Origin: Nonomuraea glycinis | GTDB lineage: Bacteria > Actinomycetota > Actinomycetes > Streptosporangiales > Streptosporangiaceae | Direction: 5' to 3' | NCBI RefSeq assembly: GCF_014646515.1 | Contig: NZ_BMNK01000006.1 | Location: forward strand, 124,001 to 188,000 | Length of the DNA: 64,000 nt | Translations under genes and position numbers: made by a program | Notes under the pieces: model-generated | The model's input: the letters and a program-made list of their open reading frames with translations, nothing else | Databases searched by the model: none | What the model was told of the DNA's origin: nothing | In this document: in pieces, positions 55,512-63,193 of the stretch | How the letters are laid out: every line of letters starts with the position of its first letter | Position numbering within the stretch: position 1 is the stretch's first letter

Positions 55512-56126
55512 TCAGCTCACATGGGCGGTGATCAGGCGTACGGCGAGCGCCGTCTCCTCGGCGTCGAGCGGCCGCCTCGACACGTGGTGATCGCCCGCGC
55601 CGAGCGGGCCGAGTGACAGGTCGTGGCTGCCCGGGTGGCCCCGCCCGAGCGCGATCGTGGCGGCCTCGCCGCCCTCCGGCACGACGCTGCTGTGGAAGCG
55701 GTCGGCCGGCAGGGTGTAGAGGTCGCCGGGCCCGAACGACTCCACCACCCCGGTGGCCTGCCGCACGGTGCGGCGGGTGGGAGAGATGCGGTCGCCGTCG
55801 ACGCCGCTGACGACCTCGAACACGCGGTGCGTCGCGTCCAGCTCCGCGTCCGTGACCACCGCGTGCACGTTGCGCACCTGGCCGTACAGCACGTGGCTGA
55901 CCAGATCCCAGCTGTGGCAGTGGATCTGCGAGGTGGTGCTGCGCGCCGGGGCGAACGAATCCGACCACAGGTGGATACATACCCCCTCGCCGCCGTCTCG
56001 CTCCAGCGGCAGGCAGACGAATCCGAGCGGATGGCGTACGGCTCGCACCTCGCCGGACAGGGCCGCCAGCGCCCAGGCGCCGGCCCGGCCCTGGACGATC
56101 TGCTCGTAGACGCCCTGGTAGCTCAT
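55512..56126 (-). CDS. Cupin-like protein of unknown function
   Basis: The 204-residue protein has a cupin-type pattern: IHCHSWDLVSHVLYGQVRNVHAVV (two His of a metal site), PGDLYTLPADRFHSSVVPEGG (a third His in the second beta-strand motif), so one metal-binding site is plausible. No named family is recognised. ATG 56126 has AAGGA upstream overlapping the previous stop; next gene follows after 10 bp. Confidence 0.7.
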   Translation of the reverse strand: MSYQGVYEQIVQGRAGAWALAALSGEVRAVRHPLGFVCLPLERDGGEGVCIHLWSDSFAPARSTTSQIHCHSWDLVSHVLYGQVRNVHAVVTDAELDATHRVFEVVSGVDGDRISPTRRTVRQATGVVESFGPGDLYTLPADRFHSSVVPEGGEAATIALGRGHPGSHDLSLGPLGAGDHHVSRRPLDAEETALAVRLITAHVS

Positions 56127-56135
56127 GCCGTGTCC

Positions 56136-57212
56136 TTACGTCCCGTCTCGCCCGTGAACGGCCGGCTCACCGTAGGGATCCATGGCGCGCAGCGCCTTCC
56201 TGGCGATGTCCACCACGTCCCGCCCGTTGTAGGACTTGGGCAGCGGTGTCCCGATCCGCTCGAACAGCTCCTGCACCTCCTCGATGGTGGGCTCGTCACT
56301 GAGCGGCACCCGTTTGTACGTCTCCAGCGGCACCCGCCGCGCCTGCTCGAAGCTGAGGCGCAGCTCGGTGTCGCAGTTCTCGTAGTAGAAGGTGTCGGCC
56401 AGCGCCGTCATCGCCCGGTTCGGATCCTCCACCGTCATGATCAGGCGGGTGCTCGACAGGTCCCAGCGGAAGGTGGTCATCGTGGCGGACAGGCCGACGC
56501 CGATGTCCAGCAGCCCGTAGCGCTGCCGGTGCCAGAACGCGGCCAGGATCGTGGCGTAGGACTCCTTCCTGACCCGGTCGGTCGTCCACGTCTCGCCGGT
56601 GCCGTCCGGCAGGTCGGACAGCGATCGGCGGTAGTGGGCGTAGGTCTCGCAGACCTCGGTGTCCGCCGGGTCGATGACCTCGATCCGTACGGTCAGGTGG
56701 CGTTTGTCGCGGCGGGCGGCGGCCACGCACAGCGGCAGGGTGACGGCGCGCAGGTAGGTGCCGGTGCCGCCCTTGAAGCTCCACCGGGCGGTGTCCTTGC
56801 GCGCGTCGGCGTGCGCCTGGGCGATCTCCTGCCGGCTGCCGAGCACCCTGACGAGCTGCAGCGCGTCCAGGGCCTTGCGGGTGCCGGTGACCAGGTGCTC
56901 GATCTGCTCCAGGCGCTGCAGCCGCACCGGGAGCTGGGCGAGCGCGCCGGAGGTGATGCTCTCCTCGACGGGGGCCTGCCGGGCCCGGTCGCGCAGCAGC
57001 GCGGTGGCCACCAGCGCGAGGATCACCAGCGTGGCGGCGGTGACGAACTTGGCCTGGACCTTGGCGCCCTGCTCCGGATCGGCGGCGAACATCTCCTCGG
57101 GCATGATGCCGAGCACGCCCACGACGATGGCCAGCGCCAGCGCGATCGCCACATCGGCGTTCTGCGCCGCCCACGGGGCGACCTGCTTGAGCGCCCCTAC
57201 CAACCGTGCCAT
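56136..57212 (-). CDS. Two-TM membrane protein, first gene of the phosphatase/cupin operon
   Basis: The 358-residue protein has two helices (about 20-40 and 55-75), then a cytoplasmic domain with a helical segment (about 85-130) and a conserved-looking WSFKGGTGTYLRAVTLPLCV, RIEVIDPADTEVCETYAHYRR and RLIMTVEDPNRAMTALADTFYYE. I cannot assign the family; the Ser/Gly loop recalls nucleotide- or phospholipid-binding enzymes. The tight spacing with the cupin and phosphatase genes (9 and 10 bp) implies one transcript. Confidence 0.6.
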   Translation of the reverse strand: MARLVGALKQVAPWAAQNADVAIALALAIVVGVLGIMPEEMFAADPEQGAKVQAKFVTAATLVILALVATALLRDRARQAPVEESITSGALAQLPVRLQRLEQIEHLVTGTRKALDALQLVRVLGSRQEIAQAHADARKDTARWSFKGGTGTYLRAVTLPLCVAAARRDKRHLTVRIEVIDPADTEVCETYAHYRRSLSDLPDGTGETWTTDRVRKESYATILAAFWHRQRYGLLDIGVGLSATMTTFRWDLSSTRLIMTVEDPNRAMTALADTFYYENCDTELRLSFEQARRVPLETYKRVPLSDEPTIEEVQELFERIGTPLPKSYNGRDVVDIARKALRAMDPYGEPAVHGRDGT

Positions 57213-57338
57213 CGCTCGCCCCGCATCCGACGATCAGTCAGTCCCCTGGTCATGGTAACGACCACGTCATGCCAGCGGCTAGCAGGTTAAAAGGCGCGGG
57301 TGTCGTACCCCTTGAGGGCTTGTGCCGGCTTGGCGACG

Positions 57339-57380
57339 CGGACGGGCGGCGGCGAGCTTCCGCTCGTCGCCGCCCGTCCG
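57339..57380 (-). terminator. Strong hairpin after the SPFH-Spo0M operon
   Basis: GGACGGGCGGCGGCGAGC (57340-57357) pairs with 57362-57379 around a four-base loop, with one G-U pair, and one flanking C-G. It lies just after the spo0M stop at 57390 on the minus strand. There is no T-run. Confidence 0.8.
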
Positions 57381-57389
57381 TCGCTCCGG

Positions 57390-58163
57390 CTAGAACCAGC
57401 CGCGCTTACGCGCCATCTGCTCCAGGCCGCTCTGCAGCGCCTGCTCGGCCGCGCCGGGGTGTTCGTTGTGCCGTACGGTGAAGCGGTTGTAGGCGTCGTG
57501 GCCGGAGGACAGGAAACCGCCCCGCTTGTCGGCCTCCAGGATGACGTCCACCTGGTGCGGCCCGGTGATGAAGGTCAGCTCCAGCTCGTTGAAGTGGCTG
57601 CGCCACCGGCCGCCCGCGTAATACTCGATCTCCTGGAAGAACGGCATCGTCGAGCCGCGCAGCGTGCCGCGTTCGAGGTCGGCCTTCTTGAACTGGAAGC
57701 CCAGCCGGTCCAGCGCGGCGATGATCTGCTCCTGCGCCGGCAGCGGCGCGACGAACAACGGGTCGAGGTCACCCTTGTCCAGGGCGCCGGCCAGCGCCAG
57801 CTCGGTGTGCACGCCCAGCCGCATGCCGCGCAGCGGCTGCCCGGCGATCGCGCTGATCGGCGTCTCCCACGGGACGGGGATCTGGAACGGCTGCGCGTGC
57901 TGCGCGCCGGAGGCCAGCTGGAACGAGCCCGCCACCTGCTGGCGCAGGAAGCTGTAGGTCGTCTTGTACTCGTTGTCGCCGGACTCGACCTCGACCACCG
58001 CGGTGAGGTCGATGAAGATGCCCTCCACCTTGGCGTCGGAGCCGCCGCCCTTGAAGTTGACCACCCCGCGCAGCGGCTCACCGGGGCGCACGGTGGCGTT
58101 GGTCAGCACCGTGTCGACTTCGACACCCGCGCCGAACGCGGCCATCAGTTTGCGGAACACCAT
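57390..58163 (-). CDS. Spo0M-like sporulation-control protein
   Basis: The 257-residue protein matches the Spo0M family (arrestin-like): MAAFGAGVEVDTVLTNATVRPGEPLRGVVNFKGG and IDLTAVVEVE, with the C-terminal FNELELTFITGPHQVDVILEADKRGG. In Bacillus, Spo0M loss alters sporulation and membrane/cell-division phenotypes. It is the last gene of a run with two SPFH genes (10 bp and overlapping). Confidence 0.9.
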   Translation of the reverse strand: MVFRKLMAAFGAGVEVDTVLTNATVRPGEPLRGVVNFKGGGSDAKVEGIFIDLTAVVEVESGDNEYKTTYSFLRQQVAGSFQLASGAQHAQPFQIPVPWETPISAIAGQPLRGMRLGVHTELALAGALDKGDLDPLFVAPLPAQEQIIAALDRLGFQFKKADLERGTLRGSTMPFFQEIEYYAGGRWRSHFNELELTFITGPHQVDVILEADKRGGFLSSGHDAYNRFTVRHNEHPGAAEQALQSGLEQMARKRGWF

Positions 58164-58172
58164 GAGTTCTCC

Positions 58173-59402
58173 CTATGAGGTCGGTGCCTGGCCGTTCGCG
58201 CCGGCCGAGATGCGGGGGAGCAGCTGGGCCAGCAACAGGGTGGAGAGCGCGGAGTCGCCGGTGCCCGCCTGGGTGCGGACCACCAGCGGCTGGGGAGCGT
58301 TCTCCGCGAGCTTGGCGCCCACGTCGAGGCGCCTGCGGGCCAGCTCGTACTGCAGCACGGCCCGGTTGTCCCGGTAGGAGGCGGCCAGCCTGCGCAGGGC
58401 CTTGGCCTCGTTCTCGGCGGAGGTGAGCTCGGCGCGGCCGCGCGCCTCGATCTCCCAGCGCACCCGCTGCGCCTCGGTCGCCTGCTCCTCCAGCATCCGC
58501 GCCACGTCCTTGCGCGCGGTGTTGTGGGCGGCCTTGACCTCCACGACGCGGGCGTCCCTGGTCTTCTTGGAACGCTCGATCTCCATCAGCAGCGTGTCGA
58601 TGCGGCGCTTGCGGGTCAGCTCCCACTCGCGCTCGTAGGCCGACAGCTCCTTGGCCACCTTCTCGCGGGTGGACAGGTGCGCCTGATAGGTGTCGGGCAG
58701 CTGCAGGTCGGGGATGTTGGCACCGGTGATGCGCACGCCGTAGCGGCCGAGCTGGCGGTTGAGCGCGTCCTGCATGTCGCCGACGTCGGAGCCGCGCAGG
58801 TCGTAGGCCCGCTCGGTGTTGACCCGGCGGCTGCGCTGCCTGATCGCGTCCTGTACGGCGCTCGACAGCACCAGGTCGAAGTTGCCGGCCCCGATCGTGC
58901 GCACGAACGCCACGGGGTCCACGATACGGAACTTCAGGAAGAACTCGATCGACTTCAGCGGCACGTTCTCGGCCGTGGGGCAGGCCACGATCGGCGCCGA
59001 GTAAGGGATCTCGGTGGAGGTGTCGACCACCGCGTCCACCCGGTCCCACGGCAGCCAGAGGTAGTGCCGGCCGGGGGACAGCGTGCCGGTGATGGCGCCC
59101 CAGTGGCTGTGCACCCCCGTGGTGCCCTCCTCGATCTCGATGATCGCCCTGCGCCACATCCAGATCAGCCCGACGACCAGGAAGAACACCGCCGCCAGCG
59201 CGGCCACGACGGTCGCGTCGGTGAGCACGGCCATCCCGGCGCAGTAGATGGCGATGAAGACCAGGGTCATCCAGGCGAACCCGCGCCGGTCCTTGGGGAT
59301 CACGACGGGCACGAGCTGGCCCTGCTCGCCGCCGCGCAGGAGCTGGCGGATGTCGGACCAGGAGGCCACCGACTCCTTGATCTTCGAGAACTGGCGGCTC
59401 AT
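58173..59402 (-). CDS. SPFH/band 7 protein (flotillin-like)
   Basis: The 409-residue protein has two hydrophobic helices (about 43-60 and 66-82), an SPFH domain (IEIEEGTTGVHSHWGAITGTLSPGRHYLWLPWDRVD, IPYSAPIVACPTAENVPLKSIEFFLKFRIVDPVAFV), and a coiled-coil (about 250-350; ELTRKRRIDTLLMEIERSKK). SPFH proteins form membrane scaffolds. Its ATG overlaps the stop of the upstream SPFH gene. Confidence 0.85.
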   Translation of the reverse strand: MSRQFSKIKESVASWSDIRQLLRGGEQGQLVPVVIPKDRRGFAWMTLVFIAIYCAGMAVLTDATVVAALAAVFFLVVGLIWMWRRAIIEIEEGTTGVHSHWGAITGTLSPGRHYLWLPWDRVDAVVDTSTEIPYSAPIVACPTAENVPLKSIEFFLKFRIVDPVAFVRTIGAGNFDLVLSSAVQDAIRQRSRRVNTERAYDLRGSDVGDMQDALNRQLGRYGVRITGANIPDLQLPDTYQAHLSTREKVAKELSAYEREWELTRKRRIDTLLMEIERSKKTRDARVVEVKAAHNTARKDVARMLEEQATEAQRVRWEIEARGRAELTSAENEAKALRRLAASYRDNRAVLQYELARRRLDVGAKLAENAPQPLVVRTQAGTGDSALSTLLLAQLLPRISAGANGQAPTS

Positions 59403-61000
59403 CGGACCTCACCCTCGATGCTCTGCGTGTGGTGCCGGCCCTCGGCGGGGGCGGACACGGTGACGATGTCGGCGTCAGGCGCCTCGTTGACCTCTTCCGC
59501 GACCTGCTGGAGCAGCGCGTCGATCTCCGCCTGGCGGCCCGAGACGCGGGCGCCGATCGCCGACAGCCTGGACTGGATGGTGGCCATGTCCTCAGGCGAG
59601 AACAGGGCCGCGCCCTTGCCGCCGATGAGCTGCTGGGCCAGTGCCAGGAAGTCGATGTCGGTCTGCTCGCCCACCTGCACCACCTGGGGCAGCCGGGCCG
59701 AGACCGATTCCAGCTTGTCCAGCAGATCCTGCTGGAAGCGGTAGTCGAGGATCTCCGGCGCCTCGGCGGCGCTGAGCGCCCGGATGTCGAGCGCCTGCGC
59801 CTCCAGCAGGGCCGAGTTGGCCTTGGCCGAGGACTCGGCCTCGACCAGGCGCTGCCTGGCCTGCGCGGTGGCCTGGTGGCTGGCCCGCTCCAGGGCGGTG
59901 TCCATGCGCGCCTGATAGCCGGCGATCTCCGCCTGGATCCCGCTCAGCGTCTCCTGCAGCCCGGCGAGCTCCTTGACCAGGTCGCCCTCGTTCTGCTCCT
60001 TGCGCAGCTGCAGCTCGTACTCGTAGGTGTAGGCCTCCTTGGCCACCCGCACCATCTCGGGGGCGGCCAGGTCCATGCGGTACTCCTGGCTGGACGGCTC
60101 GGCGTGGGTGATGTTCACGTCCGTGAGCCGTACGGCGGGCAGGAACTGCTGGTTGAGGTTGTCCAGCATGCCGAGGGTGCTCTCGCCCACCAGGTCGTAG
60201 ATGTCCTCGGCCCGCTGGGCGTAGATCAGGGACCGGGTGACCTCGCTGATGGCGTTCTGGAGCTTGGACTGGAAGCCGCTCACCGAGCCGAGCACGAAGA
60301 TGAACTCGGCCGGGTTCTCGATCCTGAACTGCAGGAACAGGTCGACGCTCGCCTTGACGCCCTGCTGGGTCGGCGCCTCGCTGATGGGGGCGTTGAACGG
60401 GTATTCGCGGGTGGTGTTGACGATGTAGCTGACCCGCTTCCACGGGTTGAACAGCGTCACCCGGCCCGGCTCCGCGATCTGCACCATCTTGCCGAACTTG
60501 GTGATCAGCGCCTTGCAGCCCTCGGGCACCATGACCACGCTGCGCCGCCACCACAGGAACACGGCGGCCAGCACGAGCACGATCCAGTAGTGGGGCCCGA
60601 AGAACAGCTCGGTGTTGGGGATGACGTTGCCGAGCGCGCCGATCAGGCCGAGCACGACCAGCACGCCCAGCTGCAGGACCACCTTCGCCACGTTGCCCTT
60701 GGGGATCACCACCGGCGAGATGACGTGCATGCCGTTCTCGGCGAAGCTGCGGTTGACGATCTCGCCGGCGTCGTTCAGCGATGCGGTGCGCGCCTCGATC
60801 TGGGTGCCGATCGACACACCGCCGTCGCGGGCGGCGGCGAAGTCATGGGGATTGAGCGCGAAACCCTGCGCCTGCTGTCCGAGCTGCTGCCCGGCCTGGC
60901 CGATCGCCTGCCCCACGGCCTGCCGGACGTTGCCTCCCTGGACGACCGCCTGGGCTACGCCCTGGCCTGCCTGGATAAGGGCCTCTCTTGGTCGTGACAT
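59399..61000 (-). CDS. SPFH/band 7 protein (flotillin-like), first of the operon
   Basis: The 533-residue protein has a Gln/Ala/Gly-rich N-terminus (QAGQGVAQAVV repeats), two helices (about 110-150), an SPFH domain (VVMVPEGCKALITKFGKMVQIAEPGRVTLFNPWKRV, IPYSAP-like FNAPISEAPTQQGVKASVDLFLQFRI) and a long coiled-coil region to the C-terminus. ATG 61000 has GGAAGG just upstream; the longer frame from 61066 lies over the ABC operon's control region. Partner of the next SPFH protein. Confidence 0.85.
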   Translation of the reverse strand: MSRPREALIQAGQGVAQAVVQGGNVRQAVGQAIGQAGQQLGQQAQGFALNPHDFAAARDGGVSIGTQIEARTASLNDAGEIVNRSFAENGMHVISPVVIPKGNVAKVVLQLGVLVVLGLIGALGNVIPNTELFFGPHYWIVLVLAAVFLWWRRSVVMVPEGCKALITKFGKMVQIAEPGRVTLFNPWKRVSYIVNTTREYPFNAPISEAPTQQGVKASVDLFLQFRIENPAEFIFVLGSVSGFQSKLQNAISEVTRSLIYAQRAEDIYDLVGESTLGMLDNLNQQFLPAVRLTDVNITHAEPSSQEYRMDLAAPEMVRVAKEAYTYEYELQLRKEQNEGDLVKELAGLQETLSGIQAEIAGYQARMDTALERASHQATAQARQRLVEAESSAKANSALLEAQALDIRALSAAEAPEILDYRFQQDLLDKLESVSARLPQVVQVGEQTDIDFLALAQQLIGGKGAALFSPEDMATIQSRLSAIGARVSGRQAEIDALLQQVAEEVNEAPDADIVTVSAPAEGRHHTQSIEGEVR

Positions 61001-61084
61001 CGCACCTTCCTCTTCCGCTTCAGGCGGATTCGACCGTATCGGGTGCGACTTAATGTTCGCTTGCACCGGAATATCGCAGCACTG

Positions 61085-61130
61085 TTGCCATTCGTAGTAG
61101 CTGTGCTATCAATGTAGTAGATCTACTACA
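61085..61130 (+). promoter_or_regulatory. Promoter and 18-bp palindromic operator for the ABC operon
   Basis: TTGCCA (61085-61090), 16 nt, TATCAA (61107-61112) form a promoter. Directly after lies the perfect 18-bp palindrome TGTAGTAGATCTACTACA (61113-61130), which would overlap the start site; GTAGTAG at 61094-61100 is an extra half-site 20 bp away. A repressor here is very plausible; the HTH protein at 62925 in the same operon is the obvious candidate. Confidence 0.8.
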
Positions 61131-61141
61131 AGGAGGGGGTC

Positions 61142-62059
61142 ATGAGCGTCACCAGGGCTCTGGATGGAGACACCAATGTGACCAACGCCGGCAGCGCGCT
61201 CGAAGTCAGCGGATTGCACATGAGCTACGGACCACTGGAGGTGCTGCGCGGCGTCGACTTCAGCGTGGCCCCCGGCGAGGTGATCGCGCTGCTCGGCCCC
61301 AACGGCGCGGGCAAGACCACCACGATCGAGATCCTCGAAGGCTTCCGCATGCCCTCCGCCGGGCGCGTGCGGGTGCTCGGCACCGACCCGGCGAAGGGCG
61401 ACGAGCGGTGGCGGGCCAGGCTGGGCGTCGTCCTGCAGTCCTGGCGCGACCACGGCCGCTGGCCCGTGCACCAGCTCCTCGATCACCTGGGCCGCTACTA
61501 CACCCCCTATTCCACCGCGAGCCGGCCCCGCCCCCTCGACACCGGCGAGCTCATCGAGGCCGTCGGCCTCACCGAGCAGGCCGGCCGGCGCGTCAACCGG
61601 CTCTCCGGCGGCCAGCGCCGCCGCCTCGACGTCGCCATCGGCATCGTCGGCCGCCCCGAGGTGCTCTTCCTCGACGAGCCGACCGCGGGCTTCGACCCGC
61701 AGGCCCGCCGCGACTTCCACGACCTCGTGCACCGGCTGTCGGACCTCGACGACACCACCATCCTGCTCACCACCCACGACCTGGACGAGGCCGAGAAGCT
61801 CGCCGACCGGATCCTCATCCTGACCGGTGGCCGGATCATCGCCGACGGCAGCGCCGACCGCCTGTCCCGCGAGGTCTCCCGCGACGCGCAGGTCCGCTGG
61901 AGCCGCGCCGGCGAGCACTTCGTGCACGCCACCGACGACGCCACCGGCTTCGTACGCGGCCTGTTCGCGCAGTACGGCGAGGAGATCGACGACCTCGAGG
62001 TACGGCGCGCCACGCTGGAGGACACCTACATGGCCATCCTGAAGAAGGAGGAAGGATGA
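61142..62059 (+). CDS. ABC-2 type exporter ATPase
   Basis: The 305-residue ATPase has Walker A GPNGAGKTT, LSGGQRRRLDVAIGI signature, Walker B LFLDEPTAGFDP and H-loop TTHDLDEAEKL, as in CcmA/DrrA-like drug or lipid exporters. The C-terminal domain (about 235-305) is family-typical. AGGAGGGGG sits before ATG 61142. It overlaps the permease gene (ATGA). Confidence 0.92.
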   Translation: MSVTRALDGDTNVTNAGSALEVSGLHMSYGPLEVLRGVDFSVAPGEVIALLGPNGAGKTTTIEILEGFRMPSAGRVRVLGTDPAKGDERWRARLGVVLQSWRDHGRWPVHQLLDHLGRYYTPYSTASRPRPLDTGELIEAVGLTEQAGRRVNRLSGGQRRRLDVAIGIVGRPEVLFLDEPTAGFDPQARRDFHDLVHRLSDLDDTTILLTTHDLDEAEKLADRILILTGGRIIADGSADRLSREVSRDAQVRWSRAGEHFVHATDDATGFVRGLFAQYGEEIDDLEVRRATLEDTYMAILKKEEG

Positions 62060-62910
62060 ACCCGACGTCGTACGCGGCCCGGCTGGGGCTGTCCAGGGGC
62101 TGGATCGAGTTCAAGCACAGCTTGACCAACCCGCAGGACATCGGTTTCACCATCGTCACGACGGCGGCCTTCGTCGTCGTGCTCTACTTGCAGCGCGACG
62201 CCAAGGTGCCGGGCACCGACCTGTCCCTGGCCGCGGCCACGCTGCCGGGCGTCCTCGGCATCGGCATGGCCTTCAACGGGCTCTCCGGAGCCGTCGGCGC
62301 GCTGGCCGTCGAGCGCGAGGACGGCACCCTGCTACGGGCCAAGGCGCTGCCGCAGGGCATGGTCGGCTACCTCGTCGGCCGGATCGTGTCGCTCTCGCTC
62401 GCCGCCGTGTCCGGCCTGCTGATCGTGCTCGTCGCCGGCCTGTTCCTGGTGCCGGAGCTGACCGGGGCGGGACTCGGCGCATGGCTCACCGTGGCGTGGG
62501 TGGCCGCGCTGGGGCTGGTGGCCACTCTGCCGTGGGGCGCGGTGATCGGCTCGCTGGCCAACAGCCCGCAGGCGGCAGCGGGCCTGTCGATGCTCCTGTT
62601 CGGCGCGCTCTCCAGCGTCTCCGGCATCTTCTATCCGATCACCGCGCTGGCCACCTGGCTGCAGGCCGTCGCCCAGGCGTTCCCGCTCTACTGGCTCGGC
62701 CTCGGCATGCGCGCGGCGCTGCTGCCGGACGCGGCGGCCGCCGCCGAGCTCGGTGGCTCCTGGCGGCCCCTGGAGACGCTCGGCGTGCTCCTCGCCTGGT
62801 CCGTCGCCGGGCTCGTGCTGGCGCCGCCGATCCTGCGCAGGATGGCCAGGCGCGAATCGGGCTCGCTGATGATGGCGCGCCGCGAGCGGGCACTGCAGCG
62901 CATCGGCTGA
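62056..62910 (+). CDS. ABC-2 type exporter permease
   Basis: The 284-residue protein has six helices and the ABC-2 membrane pattern (GWIEFKHSLTNPQDIGFT, AVEREDGTLLRAKALPQGMVGYL, SVSGIFYPITALATWLQAVAQAFPLYW). It pairs with the ATPase upstream to export an unknown substrate. AGGAGG lies before the ATG. Confidence 0.9.
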   Translation: MNPTSYAARLGLSRGWIEFKHSLTNPQDIGFTIVTTAAFVVVLYLQRDAKVPGTDLSLAAATLPGVLGIGMAFNGLSGAVGALAVEREDGTLLRAKALPQGMVGYLVGRIVSLSLAAVSGLLIVLVAGLFLVPELTGAGLGAWLTVAWVAALGLVATLPWGAVIGSLANSPQAAAGLSMLLFGALSSVSGIFYPITALATWLQAVAQAFPLYWLGLGMRAALLPDAAAAAELGGSWRPLETLGVLLAWSVAGLVLAPPILRRMARRESGSLMMARRERALQRIG

Positions 62911-62924
62911 GAAGATGGGCGACG

Positions 62925-63158
62925 ATGAGCGAGACCGTCTACAACCGCATCGCCCTGCTGCGCGCCGAACGCGGAGTCACCCGCAGGCAGCTGGCCGACA
63001 CCCTCGGCGTGCACTACCAGACCGTCGGCTACCTCGAACGCGGCGAATACAGCCCCAGCCTCTACCTGGCGCTGCGCATCGCCGACTACTTCGACGTGCC
63101 CGTCGAGGTGATCTTCTCCACCACGCCCTTCCCCCGCATCGGTGAGCGGACCGGCTGA
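62925..63158 (+). CDS. XRE/HTH_3-type transcriptional regulator
   Basis: The 77-residue protein is almost only an HTH_3 domain: IALLRAERGVTRRQLADTLGVHYQTVGYLERGEYSPSLYLALRIADYFD. Such small regulators commonly autoregulate their operon. It follows the permease by 14 bp; the palindrome at 61113-61130 is the likely operator. Ligand unknown. Confidence 0.9.
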   Translation: MSETVYNRIALLRAERGVTRRQLADTLGVHYQTVGYLERGEYSPSLYLALRIADYFDVPVEVIFSTTPFPRIGERTG

Positions 63159-63164
63159 GGGTTT

Positions 63165-63187
63165 CTGTCGGTGGGGTCGCCTACATT
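63165..63187 (+). promoter_or_regulatory. RecA-NDp (PafBC-type) promoter of uvrB
   Basis: CTGTCGGTG (63165-63173), an 8-nt spacer and TACATT (63182-63187) match the RecA-NDp consensus better than the polA copy in its left half. The -10 ends 6 nt before the ATG at 63194, so the transcript would be leaderless. Confidence 0.7.
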
Positions 63188-63193
63188 GGCAGG

